Shown piece after piece: positions 46,501 through 56,366 of a stretch of DNA of 64,000 nucleotides (its first letter is position 1; every line of letters starts with the position of its first letter). The stretch is from Linum tenue. Taxonomy: Eukaryota; Streptophyta; Magnoliopsida; Malpighiales; Linaceae. The notes below the pieces were generated by a model, which ran no database searches, had not been told where the DNA came from, and saw only the letters and a list, made by a program, of their open reading frames with translations. Location of the stretch: assembly GCA_946122785.1 (NCBI GenBank), contig CAMGYJ010000002.1, forward strand, positions 13,714,839 through 13,778,838, written 5' to 3'. A program made the position numbers and the translations under genes.

Positions 46501-48835
46501 TGATGATTTATCAATCAATGCAAACAAAGATATCTACTATCCTGCTCCTCTACTCGCGCAGTGGACGAAAAGCACTCAGCCTCCACATGACTCTCCATCT
46601 GGTGAGTGATTTTTGCATACACTTGCCTGACTTCTTCTGGGGCTTTTTCTTTGGCTTCTCCATTTATGAAACTCACTCATACTGTACTTTCTGCAATCAG
46701 CAAGGGCAACCTCACCTCAGCCTCCTGAAGCTTCAAATTCATCCCCACAAGATGCAGCAGCTCAATTTGAAGATCCATATGTAAAGCAACTCCTTTAACG
46801 ACAACTTTTGTTCCCTCGTTTTGAATGTCTCTCTAATCCACTAGTGTCTTTTGAATGTGAAGAACTTCAATGATTATCAAGGTGGGGGTGGGTCTCAGTC
46901 AATTGGTATCTCCTTTGAGAAGGACAGGGGTGTCTTGAATGAGCAATTGGAAGCCCACCTGTTTGATAACGCGTTTGAAGCCAACCTTGTGGACAACATC
47001 AGAATGAGAGGGAACAAAGAACCACCAGTTATCACAACTCCTGGAAATCCTGGTGAGTTTAGCTCTTTCGCTTAAACCCTGCTTTTTTCTGTCTAATGCT
47101 CAATCTATAGACATTGTTGGAAGTTTCCTCGGGTAAAGAAGCAATATTCTTACCAATTTCAGGTTCTGGACATGGTATTCCACGACATTGCTCCGGGATC
47201 AACTCAGGAAAGTAAGTTAAATTAATCCCAAGTTATATCTATCAAAAAAATAAAAATCACAAGTTAATATTAAGCACCAAGTCCATGTTTTGCTTTCTTT
47301 GGAATGACCCCTTCGGTGGATTTTTTCACTCCCTCAATGCAGCATACATAGTGGTAGTAGCCTTCAGTCAATTCCTGAGGACACATTATGGCTTCCTGAT
47401 CCAGGTGCAATGGAGCACAGCATATAGTTTCATTTAACTGATTTGGGCTGTTGCTGCTGCAGTGCAACCTTCGGCACTCATTATTACTGTTGGATTTCAT
47501 TTTTCTTGCAGAAGTGCAATTGAAAACTGGACCTGCACAGTCTCAACGACCCATCACTTCCTCCCAGAGACTCAAGGCCATGAATGAAGGCATCCGAATG
47601 TGTGGTTTACTCCATTTACAACCCAAGTGTGCGTTTGTTTCTATCAAACCCGTGGTACTAGTTGTGCTTGCATTTGCAGGTACCTGAAGAACCCTTTCAA
47701 AGGGCCAGAAGCTGAGTCCCTCAACAGTCTACGCATTGGAATCAACCTCGAACAAGCAGCTCCCTCGTTCTATGAAACCCGTGGTCTGAATTTTGAGTTT
47801 GAAGCCTACCTTGCTGACAACGAAAGTATAAGAGGGAACAAAGAACCACCTGTTGTCACATCTCCTGGAAATCGTGGTGAGTTTAGCTATGTCGCCTGAA
47901 TCCTGGGTTTTTTTTTTCTGTCAATGCTGATTCCTAGACATTGTTGGAAATTTCCACAGGGAAGCCAGCAAGATTCATACCAAGTTCAGGTTCTGGACAT
48001 AGTATTCCACGACATCGCTCCGAGATCAACTCAGGACAGTAAGTTAAATTTAAACCCCAAGTTATACTTGAGTACCAAGGCTATTTCTTTGCTTTCTTGA
48101 TAATGATCCCTTCCATGGAATTTTTTTTTTTTCACTCTTCAATACAGCAAACATAGTGGTAGTAGCCTTCAGTCAATTCCTGAGAACAAATCATGGCGTC
48201 CAGATCCAGATATCACGACAGTGCACGAGAAGGACTCGGCTCCTGATCAAGGTGGAACGGAGCACGACATATAGTTTCATTCAACTTATTTGGGCTGTTG
48301 CTGCTTCAGTGTCACCTCCGGCACTCATTTTTGCTGTTTGATTTCAATTTTTTTTTCTTCCTGCAGAAGTGCTGTTGGAAACTGGACCTACACAGACTCA
48401 ACCACTCATCAACACCTCTGAGCCACTCGACGCCATGACTGAAGACATCCGAAAGTATGGCTTACTCCATCAACAACCCTAGAGTGTGTTCGTTCCTATC
48501 AAAAACTATGGTACTAGTTTAAAATGGTTTTTGCTTGCATTTGAAGGCACCTGAAGACCCATTTCGAATGGCCAAAAGCTCCCAAACACGAGTCCCTCAA
48601 CAATCTAGCCACCGGAATGGACCGCAAACGAGCAGCACTCTTCTTCTATCAAACCTGTGGTATGAATCACGAATCCCATCACGAGTCAGAAGCTTGTTCA
48701 TCTACGAATTGACACCGGGTCGATATGTCACGCTTTCCTCCTGTTTCGCCAGTTCTTGCAACACGAGGCGACATTGCAGTAGACCAGAAGGTGCCCTACG
48801 GCGAGATTCTCATCTCTAATCGATCAAAGAAGTGA
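43527..48835 (+). CDS. REC8: Meiotic cohesin kleisin REC8 (SYN1/DIF1-like), about 25 exons, with duplicated C-terminal exons
   Basis: Predicted about 792 residues versus about 630 in Arabidopsis SYN1. Exons: 43527-43579, 43674-43742, 43832-43890, 43971-44015, 44150-44169, 44275-44351, 44439-44562, 45159-45234, 45337-45415, 45586-45704, 45777-45877, 46012-46098, 46158(or 46209)-46352, 46430-46601, 46701-46780, 46863-47052, 47163-47211, 47343-47404, 47512-47599, 47680-47876, 47990-48038, 48148-48251, 48367-48454, 48547-48659, 48753-48835; phases agree throughout. The N-terminal kleisin domain is almost identical to SYN1 (MFYSHQLLARKAPLGQIW, CEEILNPSVPMALRLSGI, GVVIVYERKVKLLY) and binds SMC3. 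The middle carries DRFERFDISGEGDTQM and PGEVYQSWLQNASDL. The C-terminal winged helix (HLKTHFEWPKAP, VLATRGDIAVDQKVPYGEIL) binds SMC1. REC8 holds sister chromatids together in meiosis and is cut by separase. The middle is the least certain part of the model. Confidence 0.88.
46960..47783 (+). repeat. REC8 internal tandem repeat, unit A
   Basis: First copy of the C-terminal exon block: the end of one exon (GNKEPPVITTPGN), then SGHGIPRH, then HSGSSLQSIPED, then TGPAQSQRPI..AMNEGIR, then YLKNPFKGPEAESLNSLRIG..SFYETR. Exons and introns alike match unit B with an offset of about 823-855 bp. All splice sites and phases are kept. It lacks the final winged-helix exon and has drifted more from the canonical REC8 sequence than unit B. 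Confidence 0.9.
47784..48659 (+). repeat. REC8 internal tandem repeat, unit B
   Basis: Second copy: GNKEPPVVTSPGN, SGHSIPRH, HSGSSLQSIPEN, TGPTQTQPLI..AMTEDIR, HLKTHFEWPKAPKHESLNNL..FFYQTC, continuing normally into the last exon. Its 5' edge is fused in frame to the winged-helix exon of unit A (YETR joined to GLNFEFEAYLAD) in a single hybrid exon, 47680-47876. This is the expected product of unequal crossing-over. Confidence 0.9.
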
Positions 48836-50015
48836 TAAGATCATCATCAACATCAGCACATTAAAAGGTTGGACAGAAGCAGCTGCTTCCATTATTGTTT
48901 GGGGGCTGTTCATCCAGACACCAATAATCAACATCAGTATCGTGTTTGTGTTTCTTTGTTACTTTGCAGATTACCATTATTTGTGGAGAGAACGTGGACA
49001 GGTAAATGGGATAGGACGCACACTCACTCACCAAACTAAAGATTTTGACGGAACACCAGCAGTCACTAGATAGTTCCAAAAGTTAATTGCTCAATTAACT
49101 GGCTATAGCTACTGCCTAGCTACCCTTGTTTTGTGGATATAATGATTAGTGATTACTACTACGTGGCTGCGGATTTTAGATAGATTATTTATCTTTTTTT
49201 CAGAACAAAATTCTCCCCAGTATCTTTATATCTTGTAATTAATTTATACCTTTTCTCCTTCCTCTATAATAATTAATTAATTACCATTAATAAAAATTTT
49301 AATTAATTAATTAATACCCTCTAATGCCAAAACATTAATTAAAAAATTAATTTTTACCTTTTCTTATCTTTGGGGTTATTTCTTAAAGATAGTTATCTTA
49401 ACATGAAACATAATTATAGTTGTCGTATAACACCAATGAGAGTGATATCGTCATTTAAGATTATGATTTTGCTCTTGTTACAGTTAAATTATTAATCGAT
49501 TGATAATAGATCGACCTTTAAGATTTCTTATCTTTCCTTCGTGTTTTATTTCTTGATGTATACAAATATTTCATTAAAAAGTGTGATAAGATAGGAAGCC
49601 ACAAATCGAAAATTCTACACCTTCGAAAATATTCTTGTAAATTTATTTTCTAAATGTTGTTAAGTCATGTAGACTAGGGACCTTTTTCCTCTTCCAACTA
49701 AAAACACTCTCTTAGCAAACATCATCCATGATTTGATTTATCTTCATAAAAGGCACATTACATAAGCTAGTGATAATAATAAGCCTAAAGCCCCCACTTT
49801 TCTTTAATACATAGACCCAAAAAAAGTGCCCCCACCATTTCCCCTACCCTTTTTCTTCTCGCTATATACTACCTACTCCAGTCTCTCGAAGCCCACAGTC
49901 CCCCAAAAATCCCCAATATCGAAACCAGCTCTTCCTTCCCTTCTCTCTATCTCCCTAAAATTTCCAATCTTCTCCTCCCTCTCCCTCCTTCTGGAATCCT
50001 CTGCGAGACTCTCTC
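48836..50015. other. REC8 3' region and promoter of the glutaredoxin-like gene
   Basis: Very A/T-rich (TTAATTAATTAATTA around 49270-49320), with no coding similarity. A candidate TATA box, TATATA, lies at 49863-49868, about 150 bp before the next start codon, followed by a pyrimidine-rich leader. Confidence 0.5.
49863..49868 (+). promoter_or_regulatory. Candidate TATA box of the glutaredoxin-like gene
   Basis: CTATATACTACC, about 150 bp upstream of the ATG at 50016. Position and a following CT-rich leader are consistent; no other support. Confidence 0.4.
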
Positions 50016-50801
50016 ATGTGGCCAGACTGGCTGAAATCGCCAACTAGGGTTCCGTCGCCGACTTCGAATTCGACTTCGATTTCCGTACCGGCGCACAAGA
50101 AGAAATTCTCTTGCTCCTCCTTCAAAGACATCCAAACCCTCATCTCCGAGCCGGACCATGGCGGCGGCGGAATCGGAATCGGCTCATCCGCTCCTCCTTC
50201 TATCTCGCCCCGGACGCCTTCCATCTTCCACCGCGTCCGGATCTCCACCTCCGTCCTCCGCTACCTCCGCAAGTCTCTCCCGCCCTCCCTCCCGCAGCTG
50301 AAAGAGGCGCAGCAGCAGCAGGACTGCGTCGTCCTCTACTTCACCAGCCTCCGCGTCGTGCGGCGGACGTTCGAAGACTGCTACGCCGTCAGATCGATCC
50401 TCCGCGGGTTCCGAGTCCCGATCGACGAGCGAGACTTGTCGATGGACGGGAAGTACCTCGGCGAGGTGCAGGAGATCCTGGGAACCTCCGGTAAGGTGAC
50501 GCTCCCGGTGGTCCTCATCGGCGGGAGGCGCATCGTCGGGCTGGACGAGATCAGGGAGCTCCACGAGAGCGGGGAGTTGAAGAGGATCTTCTCTGGGTTG
50601 TCGGCTGCGGCGATTGCGCCGTCCAACGAGTGCGATCTGTGCGGAGGCCTGAGATTCGTTCTTTGCGAGCAGTGCAGCGGCAGCCACAAGATCTACTCGG
50701 AGAAGCACGGGTTCCGAAGCTGCGCCGCGTGCAACGTCAATGGTTTGGTTCGCTGCCCGGACTGCTACCCGCCTGCCCGCCGCCGCATGTCCATCGCGTA
50801 G
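50016..50801 (+). CDS. Glutaredoxin-domain protein with C-terminal CxxC cluster (At5g39865/At3g28850 type), intronless
   Basis: 261 residues in one exon. A Ser/Pro-rich N-terminal region (about 1-105) is followed by a glutaredoxin fold (about 110-205): VVLYFTSLRVVRRTFEDCYAVR with a single Cys near the usual active-site helix, VPIDERDLSMD, TLPVVLIGGR and GLDEIRELHESGEL. The C-terminal zinc-binding module has four CxxC pairs: CDLC, CEQC, CAAC and CPDC. The lack of the normal CPYC/CGFS motif is typical of this plant family and suggests a structural or zinc/iron-sulfur role rather than classic disulfide reduction; the precise function is unknown. Coding GC is much higher than in the flanks. The first ATG of the frame was chosen because its MWPDWLKSP start is plausible for the family. 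Confidence 0.88.
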   Translation: MWPDWLKSPTRVPSPTSNSTSISVPAHKKKFSCSSFKDIQTLISEPDHGGGGIGIGSSAPPSISPRTPSIFHRVRISTSVLRYLRKSLPPSLPQLKEAQQQQDCVVLYFTSLRVVRRTFEDCYAVRSILRGFRVPIDERDLSMDGKYLGEVQEILGTSGKVTLPVVLIGGRRIVGLDEIRELHESGELKRIFSGLSAAAIAPSNECDLCGGLRFVLCEQCSGSHKIYSEKHGFRSCAACNVNGLVRCPDCYPPARRRMSIA

Positions 50802-52083
50802 CCGTAGCTCCTCCTCCACCGATTACTAACCAACTGAATGCAGGAGAATCCAGGTCATGGTGCGTGGTTAGTGGATTAATACTAGATTTCCCCTTTCTCG
50901 TTTTCATTTTCTTTTTTTTTTTTATTTCCCGTAATTAACTGGGTGAAAATTTTAGAGGAAACTGGAATCCCCGATTTGAGTAGTGGAATTGTAAATTTGT
51001 TAGCAAGGTTGTTTGTTTGTTCACCGATTTGCCCCTCCGGCCGAGGTGATTAGTGCCGGAGAACTGTAGTTGGCAACAACTGTCACCGACTTATTTGTCC
51101 CTTTTTGTAATGACGCTATAAATGCTGAATTGACTTCTTCGTAGGAAACGGAAAAAAAATCCTTTTCCCATATGATATGATTACTTCTTCGACAATTCTT
51201 CAAATTTTTTAGCCTGATAATAATAAAATTTAAATTTGATTTTTGAAATATAATATAATAGTATACGATAGATGAAGAGGAACAGCTCAGATATAGATGG
51301 ATGGTAAAGTGGTTGATCGAGTTGTTGTTTTGCTGTAGAGTAGACGCAAGGGTCTAGGCATAATCGACATGGGCATATGGGCACGGGAAAATAGAACGTT
51401 TATTGTCGGCTTAGTTATAATGCCAACAAAAAAGATATTTCCAACAGAGAAAAACCCACCTGTTCGAGGACGCGGGCACGCGGCTTCTAATTTCTCCGTC
51501 GAGGCACCGGCCCGAAGGTACCACTATGAAAATGTGAGCGTCGTAATATGGATTTTTTTGGCGGATGTGGAGATTCTCGTATCATTGCTTTAGTGATAAT
51601 ATGTGGATTATGGAGGATAATCGGGAGTTTGGGGGATTTAAAAAAAAAAAAATTAGTTAAGAACACGGGGATCGAATTAAATTTCTTCGTGATATGAAAC
51701 AAAATTCTGCGAAATTTGGTGTACTTTCCTCTCCATCACGTGTTCTGGTGAAAGCCTGAAAAGAGAAAAAGGGCTCCCGTCCCACCCCATCCACTGAGGT
51801 ACTACCACACTTGCTTTCCTTTTTATAAAGCGCTCTGATTCGTCTCATGTGAAGGTCTGTGGAGAGGTAATAATGCATTATGCAGAACCTTTCCTGGCAA
51901 GCAGCAAGCAATTTGGGCTCCTCTTTTGTTAAAAAGAAAGCCAGTGGGCTGTTGTAGCAGTCGTGGGTTTTCTGGGCTTCCTTTCCGGGGGTTTCACATA
52001 TGGGCCAGCTATAATGAGCTTCAGTCGCTTCCGGCTTCTATTTGTCGCCAAGACTAGGCAGCAGAAATTCTTCTCTTTTTTTT
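50802..52083. other. Intergenic DNA
   Basis: Probable 3' UTR of the glutaredoxin-like gene, then sequence without assignable coding similarity on either strand. No paired repeat ends noticed. Confidence 0.4.
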
Positions 52084-52395
52084 TTTTTGGGTTAATTGCA
52101 TAGTTGGTCACTGAGATTACGAAAAAGTTCATGTTTGGTCACTGAAAATATTTAAATCCAATCTTGGTCACTCAAATTAGTTAAATGGTTCAAGTTTGGT
52201 CACTCTCCGTCCAACTCCGTCAAATATGTCTGATGTGGCAGTCAACCCTCAAAGTTGACAGTTAACTCGGTGACGTGGCAATTAAAAAATAATAAATAAA
52301 ATAAATTTTAATCTTTTATCATTTCCAACTCATTTTCACAATAAAATAAAATAAAAAAATTTATTATAATCACAAATTGAAAGAGTAGCTTCCTC
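52084..52395. repeat. MULE-type terminal arm
   Basis: TTAATTGCATAGTTGGTCACT, then repeated TTGGTCACT words, a CGTCCAACTCCGTCAAAT segment, GATGTGGCAGTCAA and GGTGACGTGGCAATTAAAA. The order and wording match the ends of the Pack-MULE at 54702-56356 (TTGGTCACTCG ... CTCCGTTAAATTTG ... CGTGGCAGTCAACTA). Only this arm is clear; the opposite arm was not found. A short AGTTGGTCACT in reverse at about 53140 may be a remnant. Confidence 0.6.
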
Positions 52396-52454
52396 TTCCG
52401 CCACCACATCCCTTCCCGCAATCCCCTCCGGAAACATAGAAAAAAATTTAAAAA

Positions 52455-53057
52455 ATGGCTTCTGGGTTCCCCGGCGGAGGAGGAATTGGAGGCCTCTCCC
52501 TCGGCAACTTCGTCGCGAATCAGTACTGGATGACCTCCTTCTTTTCTCCTTCAGTGGTCGGCCTCGCCAACGGCGTCTCCGCCGGCTGGGCCAACACCGG
52601 CGCCGCCGCCGCCCAATTCCTCATGCCCCAAATCCACTCCCTCCTCTCCTTGAAACTCTCCTCCTCCGCCTCGTGGCGGCTCTCCTTCTTAATCCTCGGA
52701 ATCTTCCAATTAGTCATGGCGGCGCTCGTCCTTGTCTACGGCCGCGGCCGTGACCGTGCATTGACGACAGAATCAGCAAAATTGGAAACTGAAACGACGA
52801 CGTTTTGGGACGTTGTGGTGAGGGACGGGCTGGGGGATTACAGAGGGTGGATTTTGGGATTGGCGTACGCGTGTTCCTTCGAGTCGGAGCTGACGACGGA
52901 CAACGTGGTGGCGGGCTACTTCTCCGATCGGTTCGGGTTGGATCCTCGGGCGGCGGGTACGATCGCGGCGGCATTTTCACTGACGAAGTTGCCGAGGGAG
53001 AGGCCGACGAGGAGCCGGACCACGAGAGAGAAGGGTAATGGGGGAATTGGGGATTGA
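52455..53057 (+). pseudogene. NRT2-type high-affinity nitrate transporter fragment
   Basis: About 200 codons covering an internal part of the MFS nitrate transporter NRT2: LSLGNFVANQYWMTSFF, GLANGVSAGWANTGAAAAQF, ASWRLSFLILGIFQLVMAAL, DYRGWILGLAYACSFESELT, TDNVVAGYFSDRFGL and GTIAAAFSLTKLP. Intact NRT2 proteins have about 460-530 residues and 12 membrane helices; only about four to five are here. The reading then passes into unrelated Arg-rich sequence and a stop. It sits directly after a MULE arm, so capture by a transposon is the likely origin. An NRT2 fragment is clear; the subtype is not. Confidence 0.82.
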
Positions 53058-53940
53058 TAAATCCAGAAAACAACCTCCACAGTGGCTCGAAACAATTTAA
53101 AACATCTAAAAATACGTTTCTGAAAATTTCCAGCAGCTTTAGTGACCAACTAAAACCAGTCACTAAAAGCCTGTAAATCCTGTTTCTAAAACCCCAGAAT
53201 TGCACCTTCACGAAAAATCTCCAAATTAATCGACCTACCCCAAAGGGATCGAGTCCCTTACCTCTAGAACGTGCTAGGACTAGGTTGGATGACCCGGTAC
53301 GTTGATCTCCTCGTTGATTGATGATCAAACCCTCAAATCTCGCCGCAAACGCTATAGTACAAAAATACGAGTTTCAGATTAGATTATCGATGAATCGAGT
53401 TTGGAATCGTGAAAGGGTTCGTGATCCTTAACTAGAACGAAAGGGATGTGATCGGGGGTAGGGGTGGGAAGCAGTCGCTCCCTTTCCTTCCTTCTTCTCG
53501 CCGCGGGACGGCGATGGTGCTGCTGGGAAAAGAATTTGCAGCGGGATTAATAATTTAAGGGGAGAGGGGGTTTTGATGCAGGGGAAATATTGCAAGGGTT
53601 GGGGCTGCTCGGCCCCGTCCCATTAGACCCCTTTTTTCAAATAATATATTATTATATAATAATAATAGTTATTATTATATTATTCTTAATAATTGTCAGG
53701 AATTTCAATAAATTGATGTGCCGACACAATATGCAAACGTAAGTCTCCTGGGGCAAATCGGTTCCTCTCTCTCGAAATAATAAGTGGGACATGTGATAAT
53801 ATATAAATACAGTTCATTGTTATCGAGCAGTTGACTGCTTTAAAATGCTTGGCCATTGTAAGGCCTTCTATAGTGTCCTCCTACAAAAAGAACATGTTGA
53901 CAATTAGTCAAAATTAAAGAAAGAACATTGTTTGAAAACT
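53058..53940. other. Intergenic DNA with an A/T-rich run
   Basis: 53630-53695 is almost pure A/T (TATTATATAATAATAATAG). No gene recognised. Confidence 0.4.
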
Positions 53941-53944
53941 GATT

Positions 53945-54090
53945 AGATTGTAATTACATTTTTGTCCACCCATAGAGTGCAATATGAAGGTGGACGGTTT
54001 GTGCCAAAGGATTCCCTGGCATCCCACTGGTGAATGAGTCTCACAACCAATGGTTGGAGTAGGACACCCCCGGATAAATCCCGGATAGTA
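53945..54090 (-). pseudogene. Possible OB-fold/RPA1-like exon fragment
   Basis: A minus-strand reading LVVRLIHQWDARESF followed by CTLWVDKN resembles the opening of the first OB-fold in plant RPA1-like nucleic-acid-binding proteins ((V)RVIHxWD). Very short and with no neighbouring exons found; it could be a relic of a Helitron-type element, which often carry RPA-like genes. Low certainty. Confidence 0.25.
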
Positions 54091-54701
54091 ATTGATGAAT
54101 TTATGGGATCTGCATTAAAAATAACCAACAACGTACATGGGATACACTGCTTATAAGATAAACTTTTTACATTAGATCGAGGGTATGAAAATGTCAACCG
54201 ATAAAATAGATGAAAACTTAGAAAATGAAGGGAATAAGCCCCATCCGAAAGAACCAACCTCGTGGGGAGCTGGGCAGAATATAATCTTTTGACATAACAC
54301 AAGACAACCTACAAAACATCAACGCACTTCTATTAATATACAAGCTACATGACTGACTTCTCGTAATGTACCTATTGCACGTCAAACACTTTACCCCTTT
54401 TCACCCCCTATTTATCATCAGCTACCAAAATAAATAGTAATTTTATGGGAGATCAATTGTATAAATATAAGTACCCATTTCATCGTAACAACATATTCAC
54501 TCTTATTCCACCACCGGAAAAAAATCTGACGTTGGCGTTGTCAACTAACCCACATAAACTATAGCTAAGTAAAACATAGTTAAATCCTACGATCTCTCAA
54601 TGCTTTGCTCCTTATATTTTGTTAAAAACACATCATCTTATACTGATATATAAACTAATCAGGACCGATGGTAACATAAGATAACATTTCAATAAAATAA
54701 A

Positions 54702-56356
54702 GGCTAAATTACACGTTTGGTCACTCGAATTATACAAGTCTTTCACGTTTACCACCCAAATTACTTTTCTTTCTTATTCGCCACTAACTTTACAAATCGT
54801 TTCACCATTAGTCACCGGCCGTTACACTCCGTTAAATTTGTCCTACGTGGCAGTCAACTATACAGTTTGACAGTTAACTAGATGACGTGAAAATTAAAAA
54901 AAAATTAAAAAATTAATTTATTTGTCCACCTCATCATTCCACTTGCTTTGTGTATATGATTTATCATAGAACTATTTAATAAAAATTAATTAAATCACAA
55001 AAATAAATAATATGATTAATTTATTCTCCACCGGTAAAGATCCGATGGACGAGATTGCCGCTGCACGCAGCCGCGTACGCCACTCTGGCACCGATCTCTG
55101 TACGATCGCCCTTCGACGTCAATCCCGTTTCCGTAACCACCATCTCGATGCCGTCGAACTTCAGCGCCAACATCGCTGCGAACACGGTATCGATCTAGGC
55201 ATCGAAGACGCTGAAGTACATCAGCCCGCTGCCGGCTCGACGAGCCAGGATTCTCCCGGAATAGAGAGTAGTCTAGCGAGATGACGTCGGAATTCGCTTC
55301 GTAAGCGACGAACGGGTAAGCGTCCACCATCTTGTCTCGCGGAAGAACTCCATCATTCGGCGGAAAACCGGCTCGATGAGCTCCTGCCGGAACGACCCCG
55401 CCGACGACGGGTAAGAGTTCTGGAACACACAATTGATAATTGCAATGCAAAGTGAAACAGCCTGACTAATTTGTTGAGATGGAATTATTTTTTTTTATCA
55501 CAGTTCAACATTGCAATAAGACCCAGTAAGCTTTCGACAAACTCACGAGCAAATATCTTGTTAGGCAATTATGGCCAAATGATAATTACTAATAACATCG
55601 GTAATCTTGCCAGTTCTTCAAAAAGCGAATGAAATAGCTAGAAACCCGCAATTTGACCTCTGTTCCCCCTCCTTCATTCTAAATCAAGATTCCGAATTTG
55701 AGCCCAGAGAGAAACCGAACAATATTACGAGAGAGATTGGACCATTGTCTTTATTGTGGTGAGAAGACAACGAGGAAGGCGAGGGCGAGGGCTGAGAATG
55801 GGACGTAGTTGGAGTAACGGAGCGCCGCCTGCCGGTTTCATCAAGGACGACATCTTAAACATTCAGACACGGGAGAGAATGGACCTCTTTGAGAACTAAT
55901 AGGGTCGCTGAAGGTAAGGACTTCAATCCAATAAAGCTTTGGCCTCCCACGAATCTCCATCCCTGGTCGCCGTCGACAGACAGAAGGCAGAGCAAATTTA
56001 ACTTCAAAATTGGGGATATCTAATTTATTTTGTTGGTGGAGAATAAATTAATCATATTATTTGTTTTTTTAATTTAATTAATTTTTATTTAATAAGTAAT
56101 ATGATAAATAATATACGCAAAGTTAGTGGAATAGTGATGAGTTGGACAAATAATTTTTTTTTAATTTCCACGTCATCTAGTTAATGGTCAAACTTTATAG
56201 TTGACTGCCACGTAGGACAAATTTAACAGAGTGTAACAGCAGGTGACTAACGGTGAAACGATTCGTAAAGTTAGTGGCGAATAAGAAAGAAAAGTAATTC
56301 AGGTGGTAAACATGAAAGATTTGTACAATTCGAGTGACCAAACGTGTAATTTAGCC
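54702..56356. mobile_element. Pack-MULE with long inverted repeats, carrying a GH17 fragment
   Basis: The ends GGCTAAATTACACGTTTGGT (54702) and its reverse complement (to 56356) are perfect, and inverted similarity extends about 300 bp on each side. The 10-bp direct repeat ATAAAATAAA is at 54692-54701 and 56357-56366. No transposase; the GC-rich core holds a glucanase gene fragment on the minus strand. The near-identity of the arms suggests fairly recent activity. Confidence 0.9.
55016..55450 (-). pseudogene. Captured glucan endo-1,3-beta-glucosidase (GH17) fragment
   Basis: The minus-strand reading switches frame twice. The first frame gives NSYPSSAGSFRQELIEPV, the next MVDAYPFVAYEANSDVISL and DYSLFRENPG, and the third MYFSVFDA, a stop, then DTVFAAMLALKFDGIEMVVT with ETGLTSKGD. 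These are consecutive GH17 signatures, including the (V)VTETG catalytic glutamate region. Two frameshifts and one stop make it non-coding as a glucanase. The start, the first catalytic half and the C-terminus of the ~340-residue family domain are absent. Confidence 0.87.
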
Positions 56357-56366
56357 ATAAAATAAA

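Noticed and set aside
49947..50819. Long open frames on both strands overlapping the glutaredoxin-like gene
   Set aside because: The locus is GC-rich, so other frames stay open by composition. Only the plus frame at 50016 carries family motifs.
53943..54302. A 119-codon minus-strand gene
   Set aside because: Only about 30 residues resemble anything (an RPA-like opening); the remainder is low-complexity. Kept as a low-confidence fragment only.
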